DNA from: Neptunomonas concharum
GTDB lineage: Bacteria > Pseudomonadota > Gammaproteobacteria > Pseudomonadales > Balneatricaceae
Direction of reading: 5' to 3'
DNA length: 64,000 bases
Assembly: GCF_008630635.1 (NCBI RefSeq)
Contig: NZ_CP043869.1
Location: 1,054,001-1,118,000 of the forward strand
Shown here: in pieces, positions 17,317 through 25,160 of the stretch
Numbering within the stretch: the first letter of the stretch is position 1
How the letters are laid out: each line of letters starts with the position of its first letter
Program-made: the position numbers and the translations under genes
The notes under the pieces: generated by a model
Databases searched by the model: none
What the model was told of the DNA's origin: nothing
Seen by the model: only the letters and a program-made list of their open reading frames with translations

Positions 17317-17799
17317 GTGAAAGTAAATCTTAGTCCAAAGTTGCGTCTTTTGCTGATAATCGTTATTGGTCTCATATGGGTTGTTAATGAGTATCGAGGT
17401 GACGGTGTAGTCTTATCCGGTAATGACCAAGTAGCTGATAAAACGCTCACCTATAATGATGAACAATCCTCCGGACGTCTAGAAAAGGCATTCCGAGAGA
17501 AGACCAGTGACCTGATGGTAGAAGATTCAGGTAGCGTGATTAAGCTGCTGCCGGATGATAACAAAGGCTCAAGGCACCAGAGAATCTTGCTAAAGCTAGC
17601 TTCCGGACAAACCATCTTAATTGCCCACAATATCGACTTGGCTCCCCGTATAAACAGCCTGAAAAAAGGCGATAGGCTGAAGTTTAAAGGGGAGTATGAA
17701 TGGAATGAAAAGGGTGGCGTTGTTCATTGGACGCATCACGACCCTGCAAAGCGACACCCCGGTGGTTGGCTTGAGCATAACGGTAGACGATATGAGTAA
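17317..17799 (+). CDS. DUF3465 family membrane-anchored or exported protein
   Basis: Protein of 160 residues with an N-terminal hydrophobic anchor or signal (about 8-24). The conserved core reads GSVIKLLPDDNKGSRHQRIL, LIAHNIDLAPRI, GEYEWNEKGGVVHWTHHDP and HPGGWLEHNGRRYE, which I recognise as DUF3465. The histidine/aspartate-rich HWTHHDP and SRHQR motifs and the OB-like layout suggest a secreted nucleic-acid or metal-binding role, but no activity is established. The GTG start is supported by AAAAAGGA 6 bases upstream. It stands alone between the J-domain gene and a peroxiredoxin. Confidence 0.8.
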   Translation: MKVNLSPKLRLLLIIVIGLIWVVNEYRGDGVVLSGNDQVADKTLTYNDEQSSGRLEKAFREKTSDLMVEDSGSVIKLLPDDNKGSRHQRILLKLASGQTILIAHNIDLAPRINSLKKGDRLKFKGEYEWNEKGGVVHWTHHDPAKRHPGGWLEHNGRRYE

Positions 17800-17877
17800 G
17801 TAAAAACCCTGTTATTTATATCTGTTTGTTTCCCTCAAATCTGATTAAACTGATAGCTTCACTTTGTGGAGAAGATC

Positions 17878-18351
17878 ATGATCGAACTTGGAAACACAAT
17901 ACCCGATGCTCCTTTAACCGTTGTAACGCAGGGCGGTCAGGAAACACTACCGGCAGCTGAACTGTTCGCAGGTAAAAAAGTCGTCCTGTTTGCTGTACCG
18001 GGGGCTTTTACACCAACCTGTTCTGCTCATCACCTGCCAGGCTACGTTGTTTTAGCGGATGATATTAAAGCGAAAGGTGTTGATTTGATTGCGTGCCTAT
18101 CCGTTAATGATGCCTTTGTCATGCGGGCATGGGGGGAGCAACAAAACGCTGACGCGATTACTATGTTGGCAGATGGTGGAGGCGCTTTCACAAAAGCTAT
18201 CGGTCTTGAAATGGAAACCGGCGATTTCGGTGGTTTGCGTTCTCAGCGTTACGCAATGGTGATTGAGGATGGGGTTATCAAGCAATTGTATATAGAAGCG
18301 CCAAAGCAGTTTGAAGTCAGTAAAGCAGAAGCTGTGCTTGCCGCACTGTAG
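17878..18351 (+). CDS. Prx5-type peroxiredoxin
   Basis: Thiol peroxidase of 157 residues that reduces hydrogen and organic peroxides in the cytoplasm. The peroxidatic cysteine lies in PGAFTPTCSAHHLPGYV (C48), the signature of the Prx5/AhpE-like bacterial class, and GLRSQRYAMVIEDGVI completes the family core. No fused glutaredoxin domain is present, unlike some relatives. The frame extends to a GTG at 17866, but the ATG at 17878 has GGAGA 5 bases upstream and gives the usual MIELGNTIPDAPL start. A terminator follows the gene. Confidence 0.93.
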   Translation: MIELGNTIPDAPLTVVTQGGQETLPAAELFAGKKVVLFAVPGAFTPTCSAHHLPGYVVLADDIKAKGVDLIACLSVNDAFVMRAWGEQQNADAITMLADGGGAFTKAIGLEMETGDFGGLRSQRYAMVIEDGVIKQLYIEAPKQFEVSKAEAVLAAL

Positions 18352-18394
18352 ATGCTAGTTATGATAGTCGTATAACGGCGTGCTGGTGAATTAA

Positions 18395-18427
18395 AAAAGT
18401 CCTCGTCATTTGACGGGGATTTTTTAT
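18395..18427 (+). terminator. Rho-independent terminator after the peroxiredoxin gene
   Basis: CCTCGTCA (18401-18408) pairs with TGACGGGG (18411-18418) with one wobble. An A-run precedes it and ATTTTTTATTT follows. Confidence 0.85.
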
Positions 18428-18488
18428 TTAGTTTACTGTTAAACGAATGGCCATGAAATAAAACCTCTTGCTTTAAAGGAAAGGGCTT

Positions 18489-19658
18489 TTGAATCATCCC
18501 TTAGTGATTATTGTAGTAGCACAATTATTGGGTACGTCGCTCTGGTTTACGCCTAATGGAGTCTCTAGCGGGTTAATTCAAGATTGGGGTTTATCCATAG
18601 AGCAGTTGGGTTTTCTAACCAGTACTGTGCAGTTAGGATTTATTGCAGGCACGCTAGTGGTTGCTTTTAGTGGCGTTGCTGATCGCTTTCGCGCCAGTTA
18701 TGTCTTTGCGTGCAGCGCGTTACTTGGTGCGGTGTTTAATGGTTTATTTATTCTTGCCGAAGGTAGTTTTTTTGCAGCGCTTGTTTGGCGGTTTTTAACT
18801 GGGTTTGCATTGGCGGGTGTTTATCCACTAGGTATGAAGCTTGTGGTTAGTTGGGTTCCGCATAAAACAGGTTATGCCTTAGGTTGGTTAGTGGGAATGC
18901 TAACCTTGGGCACAAGTTTGCCGCATTTGATGCAGGGCGTTGCTTTTGGTTTTGACTGGCGTTGGGTGGTTTTTGCGGCTTCATTTCTGGCTACCGTCGC
19001 CGCTTTTATGGTTTATAAGCTTGGAGATGGTGAGTTTATTCCTACTTGTTCAGGCCGACTGTTGAAAGGAGCTGTTTGGCAGGCCTATCGTATTCCACAA
19101 TTTAGAGCCGCTGCGATCGCCTATTTTGGTCATTGTTGGGAGTTGTATGCATTTTGGACACTGGTGCCTATTATCATTACGGGCGTGTTGAACACGACTG
19201 AACTCCCATTGAGTTGGATACCTTGGCTTGCCTTTATTGTGGTTGCTGTTGGACTACCTGGGTGTCTGGTTGCGGGTGCGATGAGTCGTGAGTGGGGTAG
19301 TGCCCGTACAGCTTTTGTCTGTTTATTTATCTCTGGTTTGATGTGCTTTATTTGGCCTTTGATTGAGGGTGCTCCCTTCTGGGTAATTATGTTCGTCTTA
19401 CTGTTATGGGGGCTGACAGTCATTGCAGATTCTGCTCAGTATTCGGCGCTTGCAGCGGATAGCTGCCCTAAGGAGTATTTAGGGAGTGCTTTAGCGCTGA
19501 TGAATAGCATAGGTTTTTTTATGACCATACTGTCGATTTCGCTAACAACCTTGTTATATCCGTTGATCCAAGGTTACGTGGCGTGGATTTTGTTGATAGG
19601 GCCGGTGGTTGGCCTTTGGTCGATGAGAAGGTTGGTAAGTGGCACCTTGTCTCAATAA
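18489..19658 (+). CDS. Major facilitator superfamily transporter
   Basis: Inner-membrane carrier of 389 residues with about 12 hydrophobic helices. An MFS-type loop is visible near residues 58-70 (SGVADRFRASY), and VYPLGMKLVVSWV near 110 fits helix 4. It starts at a TTG preceded by AAAGGAAAGG; the next Met is far inside the first helices, so TTG is the best start. The family branch resembles uncharacterised MFS carriers with AQLLGTSLWFTPNGV at the N-terminus. The substrate is not predictable. Terminator on the upstream side separates it from the peroxiredoxin. Confidence 0.85.
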   Translation: MNHPLVIIVVAQLLGTSLWFTPNGVSSGLIQDWGLSIEQLGFLTSTVQLGFIAGTLVVAFSGVADRFRASYVFACSALLGAVFNGLFILAEGSFFAALVWRFLTGFALAGVYPLGMKLVVSWVPHKTGYALGWLVGMLTLGTSLPHLMQGVAFGFDWRWVVFAASFLATVAAFMVYKLGDGEFIPTCSGRLLKGAVWQAYRIPQFRAAAIAYFGHCWELYAFWTLVPIIITGVLNTTELPLSWIPWLAFIVVAVGLPGCLVAGAMSREWGSARTAFVCLFISGLMCFIWPLIEGAPFWVIMFVLLLWGLTVIADSAQYSALAADSCPKEYLGSALALMNSIGFFMTILSISLTTLLYPLIQGYVAWILLIGPVVGLWSMRRLVSGTLSQ

Positions 19659-19706
19659 GCAACAACAATGACTATACTTTTAAAAGGTTAGTATTGAGGA
19701 TTATAT

Positions 19707-20468
19707 ATGCGGTGGGCGTTGGATAGTTTGGGTACAGCCTTATCGGACTATCTGTCGGCTCCCAGAAACGAGCTGAGTGGCGTTGCGACCAGTTCGCCAG
19801 AGCGGCTGGCAGGTGCCATCAAAAAAGGGGATGTACTCTTAGTTGAGGGAACGAGTCGAGTTAGTACCGCGATAAAATACCTTACACAATCCACTTGGTC
19901 GCACGCAGCATTGTATATCGGCGATACGTTAGACCCATTAGATCAAAAGAAAGAAGCAAGGACGCTGGTGGAGGCCGATTTGGTGGAGGGAGTTAGGGCG
20001 ATTCCTCTGAGTACCTACTTCGATCAGCATACAAGGATTTGTCGTCCCGTTGGTTTATCTGAGCAAGAAATTGACACGATGATAAGCTATCTACTATCTC
20101 GCTTAGGCCATCAGTATGATCGTAAAAATATCATCGACTTAGCCCGATATCTTTTTCCAACGCCCCCTATACCAACACGATGGCGACGCAAACTACTACA
20201 GCTGGGTAGTGGGGATCCAACTCGTGCTATTTGCTCGTCTTTAATCGCAGAAGGTTTTCAGTCAGTTCACTACCCAATATTACCCTCGGTTCTGTATGGG
20301 GAGTCTATTGGTAAGCGGGAGCGAATGCTGTTTAGTCGCCACCCAAGCTTGTTTACACCGCGAGATTTTGATGTCTCCCCCTATTTTAAAGTGATCAAAC
20401 CGATGCTCGAACGCCCTTTTGATTACCACAATATCATTTGCTGGGGAGACCCATTAGATAAGGAATAA
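19707..20468 (+). CDS. YiiX/YebB-like cysteine hydrolase (NlpC/P60 superfamily)
   Basis: Protein of 253 residues with a permuted papain-like fold. The catalytic histidine lies in QSTWSHAALYIGD (H66) and the cysteine in TRAICSSLIAEGF (C176), in the His-before-Cys order of the YiiX/LRAT-like branch. VEADLVEGVRAIPLSTY between them is also typical. There is no signal peptide. Related proteins act on peptides, lipids or acyl bonds; the true substrate is unknown. It is 48 bases downstream of the MFS gene and may be expressed with it. Confidence 0.8.
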   Translation: MRWALDSLGTALSDYLSAPRNELSGVATSSPERLAGAIKKGDVLLVEGTSRVSTAIKYLTQSTWSHAALYIGDTLDPLDQKKEARTLVEADLVEGVRAIPLSTYFDQHTRICRPVGLSEQEIDTMISYLLSRLGHQYDRKNIIDLARYLFPTPPIPTRWRRKLLQLGSGDPTRAICSSLIAEGFQSVHYPILPSVLYGESIGKRERMLFSRHPSLFTPRDFDVSPYFKVIKPMLERPFDYHNIICWGDPLDKE

Positions 20469-20554
20469 GCGCTGGTCATAAAAAATACCCTTAACTGACA
20501 TATATAGTCGATACACTCCGACAATTTCTTTACTTGAAGGCTTTCGGAGGCTAT

Positions 20555-23500
20555 ATGAATTTCCCGCAAAAATTAATGGTGTTATCGGTGTCAGCTGCAC
20601 TTCTCGCTGGCTGCAACTCGAATGACAAATCAGGTTTTTCGTTTAGCTTGCCTGAAGGAAAGGTTTTACAGCTTGATATAGACGAGCCGCTTGAGACGGT
20701 GACTTATGAGATCCCTGGCCAAGGGACTGCTCAGTTACCCCTATCGATAGGTTTTGGTAGTGGTGCATTTCATCATCCTGATGACCCATCAAACATCTTT
20801 TATACGATTACTGACCGCGGCCCTAATATCCCTTGTGGTAGTTCATTAAAGATCCTCAAAATTGAAGACCTTTGTGGAGCAGGCAATAGTTCAGGCAAAA
20901 TTTTCCCGGTGACTGATTTTGCCCCAACGATTGTTAAGTGGGAGCTGACAGGAACCCCCGGAAACTATTCGGCATCTATTTTAAATAAAATTCCACTATC
21001 TAGAACTGATGGTTCAATGGTTACAGGGCTTACAAACAATTTGGTTGCTACCGATACGGAAGGTGGCTTCTCTATGAAGGGTGAGGCTCTGGCATATGAT
21101 AATGGTGGGTTAGATCCTGAAGCGCTCGTTAAGTTAAAAAATGGATCTTTCTGGATTGCCGAAGAGTATGGCCCTTCATTAGTACATGTGAGTAAAACGG
21201 GTCAGGTGTTGTCTAGAGTCGTACCCGCCTCTGTTACAGCCGATATTGTCGATGATGCTGGTTATCCTGTAGTAGGAAGGCTACCTGAGGTGCTCAAGCA
21301 TCGTAAACTCAACCGTGGTATAGAGTCTTTAGCGATATCTCCCAATGAGGATGCGCTTTACTTCGCGATGCAAAGCCCATTAGCTAATCCAAATGCCGAT
21401 GCGTATAAAAACTCCCGTCATTTGAGAGTCTTAAAATATGCGCTAAATGGTGACGGGTCACTAGGAGACCAGCTAGGGGAGTGGAGTTATGAGATGGATT
21501 GGCCACAGACGTTTGCGTCTCCCGATGGCACAGGTGATGTTTCTACGAAGCTGTCGGATGTAAAAGTATCTGAGATGCTAGCCGTAGGGGATGATGATCT
21601 GGTGGTGTTGGAGCGTATCTCTAAAACCACCAAACTCTATCGAATTAGTTTGCAGGGGGCGGATAATATTATGGGGCAGGCGGTTAGCTACGATACTGTC
21701 TCTGTCAATGAAAGCGACCAGCGCAAAACACTTGAAGAGGTCTTTGATCTTGCCACTGTAGGTGCAAGGCCGGTCACTAAACATCTGGTTTTTAACTCCC
21801 TAACGGATATGCCAGAAGGTTCTCAGCTTTCAGATAAAGTAGAAGGGTTGGCGCTTTTAGATAAAACGCATCTATTGATGATTAATGATAACGACTTCGG
21901 TATAGCGGGTGCTGGCTCACAAATTACTATATTGCCGATTGGAGAGCGTTTAACGGAAGGCGATTTACCAACGCCTATAAAATTGAGCGTTGTGGGTCGC
22001 TATGATAGCGGTGTCTATGATGAAAGTGCCGCAGAAATCGTGGACTATCATGTGGGAAGTCAGCGCTTATTTGTGGTGAATGCAAATAATAAAAAAATAG
22101 ATGTACTCGATCTTTCGGGTATATCAACGACTGCTGTTGCTGTCGATCCAACTCAGCTTAATGACCTACCCTTAGTGTCTACTTTAGACATATCGGCTGA
22201 TGCATCGAGCCTCGCATTAGGTGCTGCAAATAGTGTTTCAGTTCATGGGGATCTATTAGCCATTGCAGTAGAAGCTGAGGACAAACAAGCAAATGGTTTT
22301 GTAGCCTTCTATGATCTTAGTGGAAACACAGCGCGCTTTATGAAAACGGTCGAAGTGGGTGCGTTACCTGACATGGTCGCGTTTACCCCAGATGGCTCTA
22401 TGGCTGTTGTTGCCAATGAAGCGGAGCCAAATGATGACTACACAAACGACCCAGAGGGATCAATATCGATTATTCCTATTATCAATGGACAGCCGGCCAT
22501 GTCTGCTAAAACAGTTAGCTTTGTAGACTTTAATGTTGGGCAGTCCCGTCATGGGGAGCTATCGAGTCAGGTACGTATATTTGGGCCTAATGCAAGCGTA
22601 GCTCAAGATCTTGAGCCGGAGTATATTGCGATTTCGTCTGATAGTAGCCGCGCCTATGTGGCCTTACAGGAGAATAATGCACTTGCCGAAATAGATCTTA
22701 ATAATCAGCGTGTTATAGCGATTCACCCTTTTGGAGTAAAAGACTACGGTTTGTCTGTCAATGCCATCGATGCCAGCGATAAAGATGGCGCAGTGAATTT
22801 TTCACGATACCCCGGTGTTGTTGGTATGTACCAGCCGGATACCATTGCAACGATGGACTACCGTGGAAAACCCCTTGTGTTGAGTGCGAATGAGGGTGAT
22901 GCGCGAGACTATTCAGGCTTTTCAGAAGAGCAACGCGCTGAAGATTTGGTCGATGATAACAAGTTAGATGCTACCAACCCACAATTCGCTGCTGCTCAAG
23001 ATAGCGAACTGATCGGCCGACTCAAGGTGACAACCGAGACAGGAGATACAGACCAAGATGGCGACATCGATATTATTCACAACTACGGTGCGCGCTCTTT
23101 TTCTATCTGGCAAGAGGGGAAGCAGCTGTTTGATAGCCACTCAGATATCGGTCGTATAACCGCAGGGCGTTTAGGTAAGGACTTTAATGGTGGAGATAAA
23201 CGAAGCGATGACAAGGGAGCGGAACCCGAAGCGCTGACCGTAGGCGTTATTAATAACCGTACTTACGCATTTGTAGGGTTAGAACGGACCAATGGTATTA
23301 TGATCTATGATGTTACTGACCCTTATGGTGTTCAGTTTATTGACTATGTAGAAAATATAAACCGTGCTTCAGAGAAAGGAGATATAGGGCCTGAGGGGAT
23401 GAAGTTTATTGCCAAGGACGTTAGCCCTACGGGCAAACCATTGTTGGTAGTCTCTAATGAAGTATCTGGGACCACGACGGTGTATCAGATAGATCAGTAA
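20555..23500 (+). CDS. Large lipoprotein: phytase-like esterase domain plus choice-of-anchor I domain
   Basis: Exported protein of 981 residues. The signal peptide ends in LLAGC (C20), so it is a lipoprotein. The first half (about 35-500) is an esterase-like activity of phytase domain, with SFWIAEEYGPSLVHV and NRGIESLAISPNEDALY. The second half (about 540-975) is a beta-propeller of the choice-of-anchor I type, with SVHGDLLAIAVEAEDK, VANEAEPNDDYTNDPEGS and VLSANEGDARDY. Acidic, calcium-binding-like loops (DTDQDGDID) are present. It may release phosphate from organic phosphates at the cell surface, by analogy only. The frame begins at TTG 20534, but GGAGG 4 bases before the ATG at 20555 sets the start. 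Confidence 0.85.
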   Translation: MNFPQKLMVLSVSAALLAGCNSNDKSGFSFSLPEGKVLQLDIDEPLETVTYEIPGQGTAQLPLSIGFGSGAFHHPDDPSNIFYTITDRGPNIPCGSSLKILKIEDLCGAGNSSGKIFPVTDFAPTIVKWELTGTPGNYSASILNKIPLSRTDGSMVTGLTNNLVATDTEGGFSMKGEALAYDNGGLDPEALVKLKNGSFWIAEEYGPSLVHVSKTGQVLSRVVPASVTADIVDDAGYPVVGRLPEVLKHRKLNRGIESLAISPNEDALYFAMQSPLANPNADAYKNSRHLRVLKYALNGDGSLGDQLGEWSYEMDWPQTFASPDGTGDVSTKLSDVKVSEMLAVGDDDLVVLERISKTTKLYRISLQGADNIMGQAVSYDTVSVNESDQRKTLEEVFDLATVGARPVTKHLVFNSLTDMPEGSQLSDKVEGLALLDKTHLLMINDNDFGIAGAGSQITILPIGERLTEGDLPTPIKLSVVGRYDSGVYDESAAEIVDYHVGSQRLFVVNANNKKIDVLDLSGISTTAVAVDPTQLNDLPLVSTLDISADASSLALGAANSVSVHGDLLAIAVEAEDKQANGFVAFYDLSGNTARFMKTVEVGALPDMVAFTPDGSMAVVANEAEPNDDYTNDPEGSISIIPIINGQPAMSAKTVSFVDFNVGQSRHGELSSQVRIFGPNASVAQDLEPEYIAISSDSSRAYVALQENNALAEIDLNNQRVIAIHPFGVKDYGLSVNAIDASDKDGAVNFSRYPGVVGMYQPDTIATMDYRGKPLVLSANEGDARDYSGFSEEQRAEDLVDDNKLDATNPQFAAAQDSELIGRLKVTTETGDTDQDGDIDIIHNYGARSFSIWQEGKQLFDSHSDIGRITAGRLGKDFNGGDKRSDDKGAEPEALTVGVINNRTYAFVGLERTNGIMIYDVTDPYGVQFIDYVENINRASEKGDIGPEGMKFIAKDVSPTGKPLLVVSNEVSGTTTVYQIDQ

Positions 23501-23510
23501 TTACTATACG

Positions 23511-23536
23511 CTTAAGCGCCCATAAGGGCGCTTAAG
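23511..23536. terminator. Perfect 11-base hairpin between converging genes
   Basis: CTTAAGCGCCC and GGGCGCTTAAG surround an ATAA loop. Neither side has a strong T-run, so termination efficiency is uncertain, but the site lies between two convergent stop codons. Confidence 0.65.
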
Positions 23537-23554
23537 ATTGAACATAAACAGACA

Positions 23555-24127
23555 TTACAACCATTCATCTCGACGCTTTTTCTTTTTCGGGAGATAAGGC
23601 ACGAGTAAACCTAAAAAAACACCGCCAATAGCGACTAAACCGCCATAGGTAAACCAGCGCATTAAGTTACTCTCATCCATATTATCAATTTGACGATTGA
23701 GGTCTTTTATTTCCGTCTGTAGTTTTGATAGCTGACCAGAATAAGTGCTGTTTTCAGTTCGATAGGTTTCTAGTTCACTGCGAAGGTTTTCGATTTCAGA
23801 CGATTGTTCGGTCACCAGTGATTGGCTTTCATTTAGTTCAGACTCAAGCTTTGGTAACCGAATCTGCATGCTGGCTCCGCTGCTAACATTATTAGCGTCT
23901 ACCCAGCCGGTTTTTCCGGATGTCGTTCTGATTTGGACAAATTTTCCATCTCCGCTCTTCTTCAAGATATCGATGGAAGAACCACTTCTGACCCTACCTG
24001 TAATTCGGTACTGGTTACTAGGTCCGCCATGGATAAAGACAAAGACATCATCAGCTATGTGTCCTTTTTCAGCGAAAACAGGTGCTGTCGATAACAATAT
24101 CGCAGAGGCGAGTAAAAACTTTTTCAT
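23555..24127 (-). CDS. SH3-domain protein with coiled coil and C-terminal anchor (TIGR04211/YgiM-like)
   Basis: Envelope protein of 190 residues. Signal peptide at 1-19 (ends APVFA), bacterial SH3 domain at about 25-90 (VFIHGGPSNQYRITGRVRSG, SGKTGWVDANNV), coiled coil at about 93-150 (LESELNESQSLVTEQSSEIE), then one membrane helix (about 160-178) and a basic tail KKKKRRDEW. This matches the TIGR04211/YgiM family, whose function is unknown; SH3b domains often bind cell wall or protein partners. The C-terminal helix plus positive tail indicates an inner-membrane anchor with the SH3 domain in the periplasm. Confidence 0.88.
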   Translation of the reverse strand: MKKFLLASAILLSTAPVFAEKGHIADDVFVFIHGGPSNQYRITGRVRSGSSIDILKKSGDGKFVQIRTTSGKTGWVDANNVSSGASMQIRLPKLESELNESQSLVTEQSSEIENLRSELETYRTENSTYSGQLSKLQTEIKDLNRQIDNMDESNLMRWFTYGGLVAIGGVFLGLLVPYLPKKKKRRDEWL

Positions 24128-24273
24128 TCTTCAGAGAGTCCTTCTGTCATGAGGTGTGCATTGTACGGATTCCTCTGATAAGCGCCAGTTATAAACCATT
24201 TCCACGTTGTGAGATTAAAAAGCATTGAATTAGTTCCCTCTAAATGTATGCTTACGCGTTGTTTTCATGTGGG

Positions 24274-24289
24274 GGTGTAATGTTACACC
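24274..24289. promoter_or_regulatory. Palindrome upstream of mscS-like gene
   Basis: GGTGTAA (24274-24280) and TTACACC (24283-24289) flank TG. It lies 25 bases before the GTG start of the channel gene. It may be an operator or a leader hairpin. Confidence 0.4.
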
Positions 24290-24313
24290 GTTTGCAGCAG
24301 GAGGAGTGCCTAA

Positions 24314-25141
24314 GTGGAAAAGTTTCTTGATCCAAAATTTCTTGAAGGACTACAAAATGATTATGTTGTGCCTTGGGCTATCAACATTGCGCTAGCATTC
24401 GTTGTTTTTATTATCGGGCGAATGATTATTGGGATCATTACTCGAGTTGTAGAGCGTCTATTACGAAAGACACGTATGGACAATATGTTGGTGAATTTTG
24501 TCACCTCCATTATGTATGCTCTGTTGTTGCTATTTGTCATTGTTGCATCATTAGATCAATTGGGCGTGGATACCTCCTCCCTGATTGCCATTGTGGGTGC
24601 GGCCGGTTTAGCGATAGGTCTATCGTTACAGGATTCTTTGAAAAACTTCGCAGCGGGTGTTCTGCTGGTAGTATTTAGGCCCTTTAGGGAAGGCGACTTT
24701 GTTGAAGCAGGTGGTGTAACTGGCGTTGTTGAAAGTATCACAATTTTCAGTACCGTCATGCGCACCGGCGACAACCGAGAGGTGATAGTGCCCAATGGCC
24801 CTATCTACGGTGGTGTTATTACGAACTATTCTAAGCGTTCGACTCGCCGGGTTGATATGGTGTTTGGAGTTGGGTATGACGCTGACTTACTGCAGGTAAA
24901 AGCACTATTACAGACGATTATCTCGGAAGATCCTCGTATTTTAGCAGAGCCTGAACCAGTGATTGCTGTATCCGAGCTTGCTGATAGTAGTGTCAACTTT
25001 ATTGTACGCCCTTGGGTTAAGACTGAGGATTACTGGAAGGTCCTATGGGATACAACAGAAAAAGTGAAGCTACGTTTTGATGAAGCGAATGTTAGTATTC
25101 CGTTCCCGCAGATGGATGTACATATACAAAAGCAGGATTAG
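24314..25141 (+). CDS. Small-conductance mechanosensitive channel, MscS family
   Basis: Inner-membrane channel of 275 residues that opens on membrane tension to release solutes after hypo-osmotic shock. Two N-terminal helices (about 20-42 and 62-80) are followed by the pore helix TM3, AIVGAAGLAIGLSLQDSLKN (92-111), with its Gly/Ala packing, then the beta domain (REGDFVEAGGVTGVVESI) and a C-terminal alpha-beta cage. Length fits E. coli MscS (286). The GTG start follows AGGAGGAG by 7 bases, a strong ribosome binding site. The gene stands alone. Confidence 0.95.
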   Translation: MEKFLDPKFLEGLQNDYVVPWAINIALAFVVFIIGRMIIGIITRVVERLLRKTRMDNMLVNFVTSIMYALLLLFVIVASLDQLGVDTSSLIAIVGAAGLAIGLSLQDSLKNFAAGVLLVVFRPFREGDFVEAGGVTGVVESITIFSTVMRTGDNREVIVPNGPIYGGVITNYSKRSTRRVDMVFGVGYDADLLQVKALLQTIISEDPRILAEPEPVIAVSELADSSVNFIVRPWVKTEDYWKVLWDTTEKVKLRFDEANVSIPFPQMDVHIQKQD

Positions 25142-25160
25142 TTAAAAGGCGCAGGCAATA

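Noticed and set aside
20495-20512. Possible Pho box before the phytase-like gene (CTGACAT ATAT AGTCGAT)
   Set aside because: Only the first half fits the CTGTCAT repeat; the second half matches poorly.
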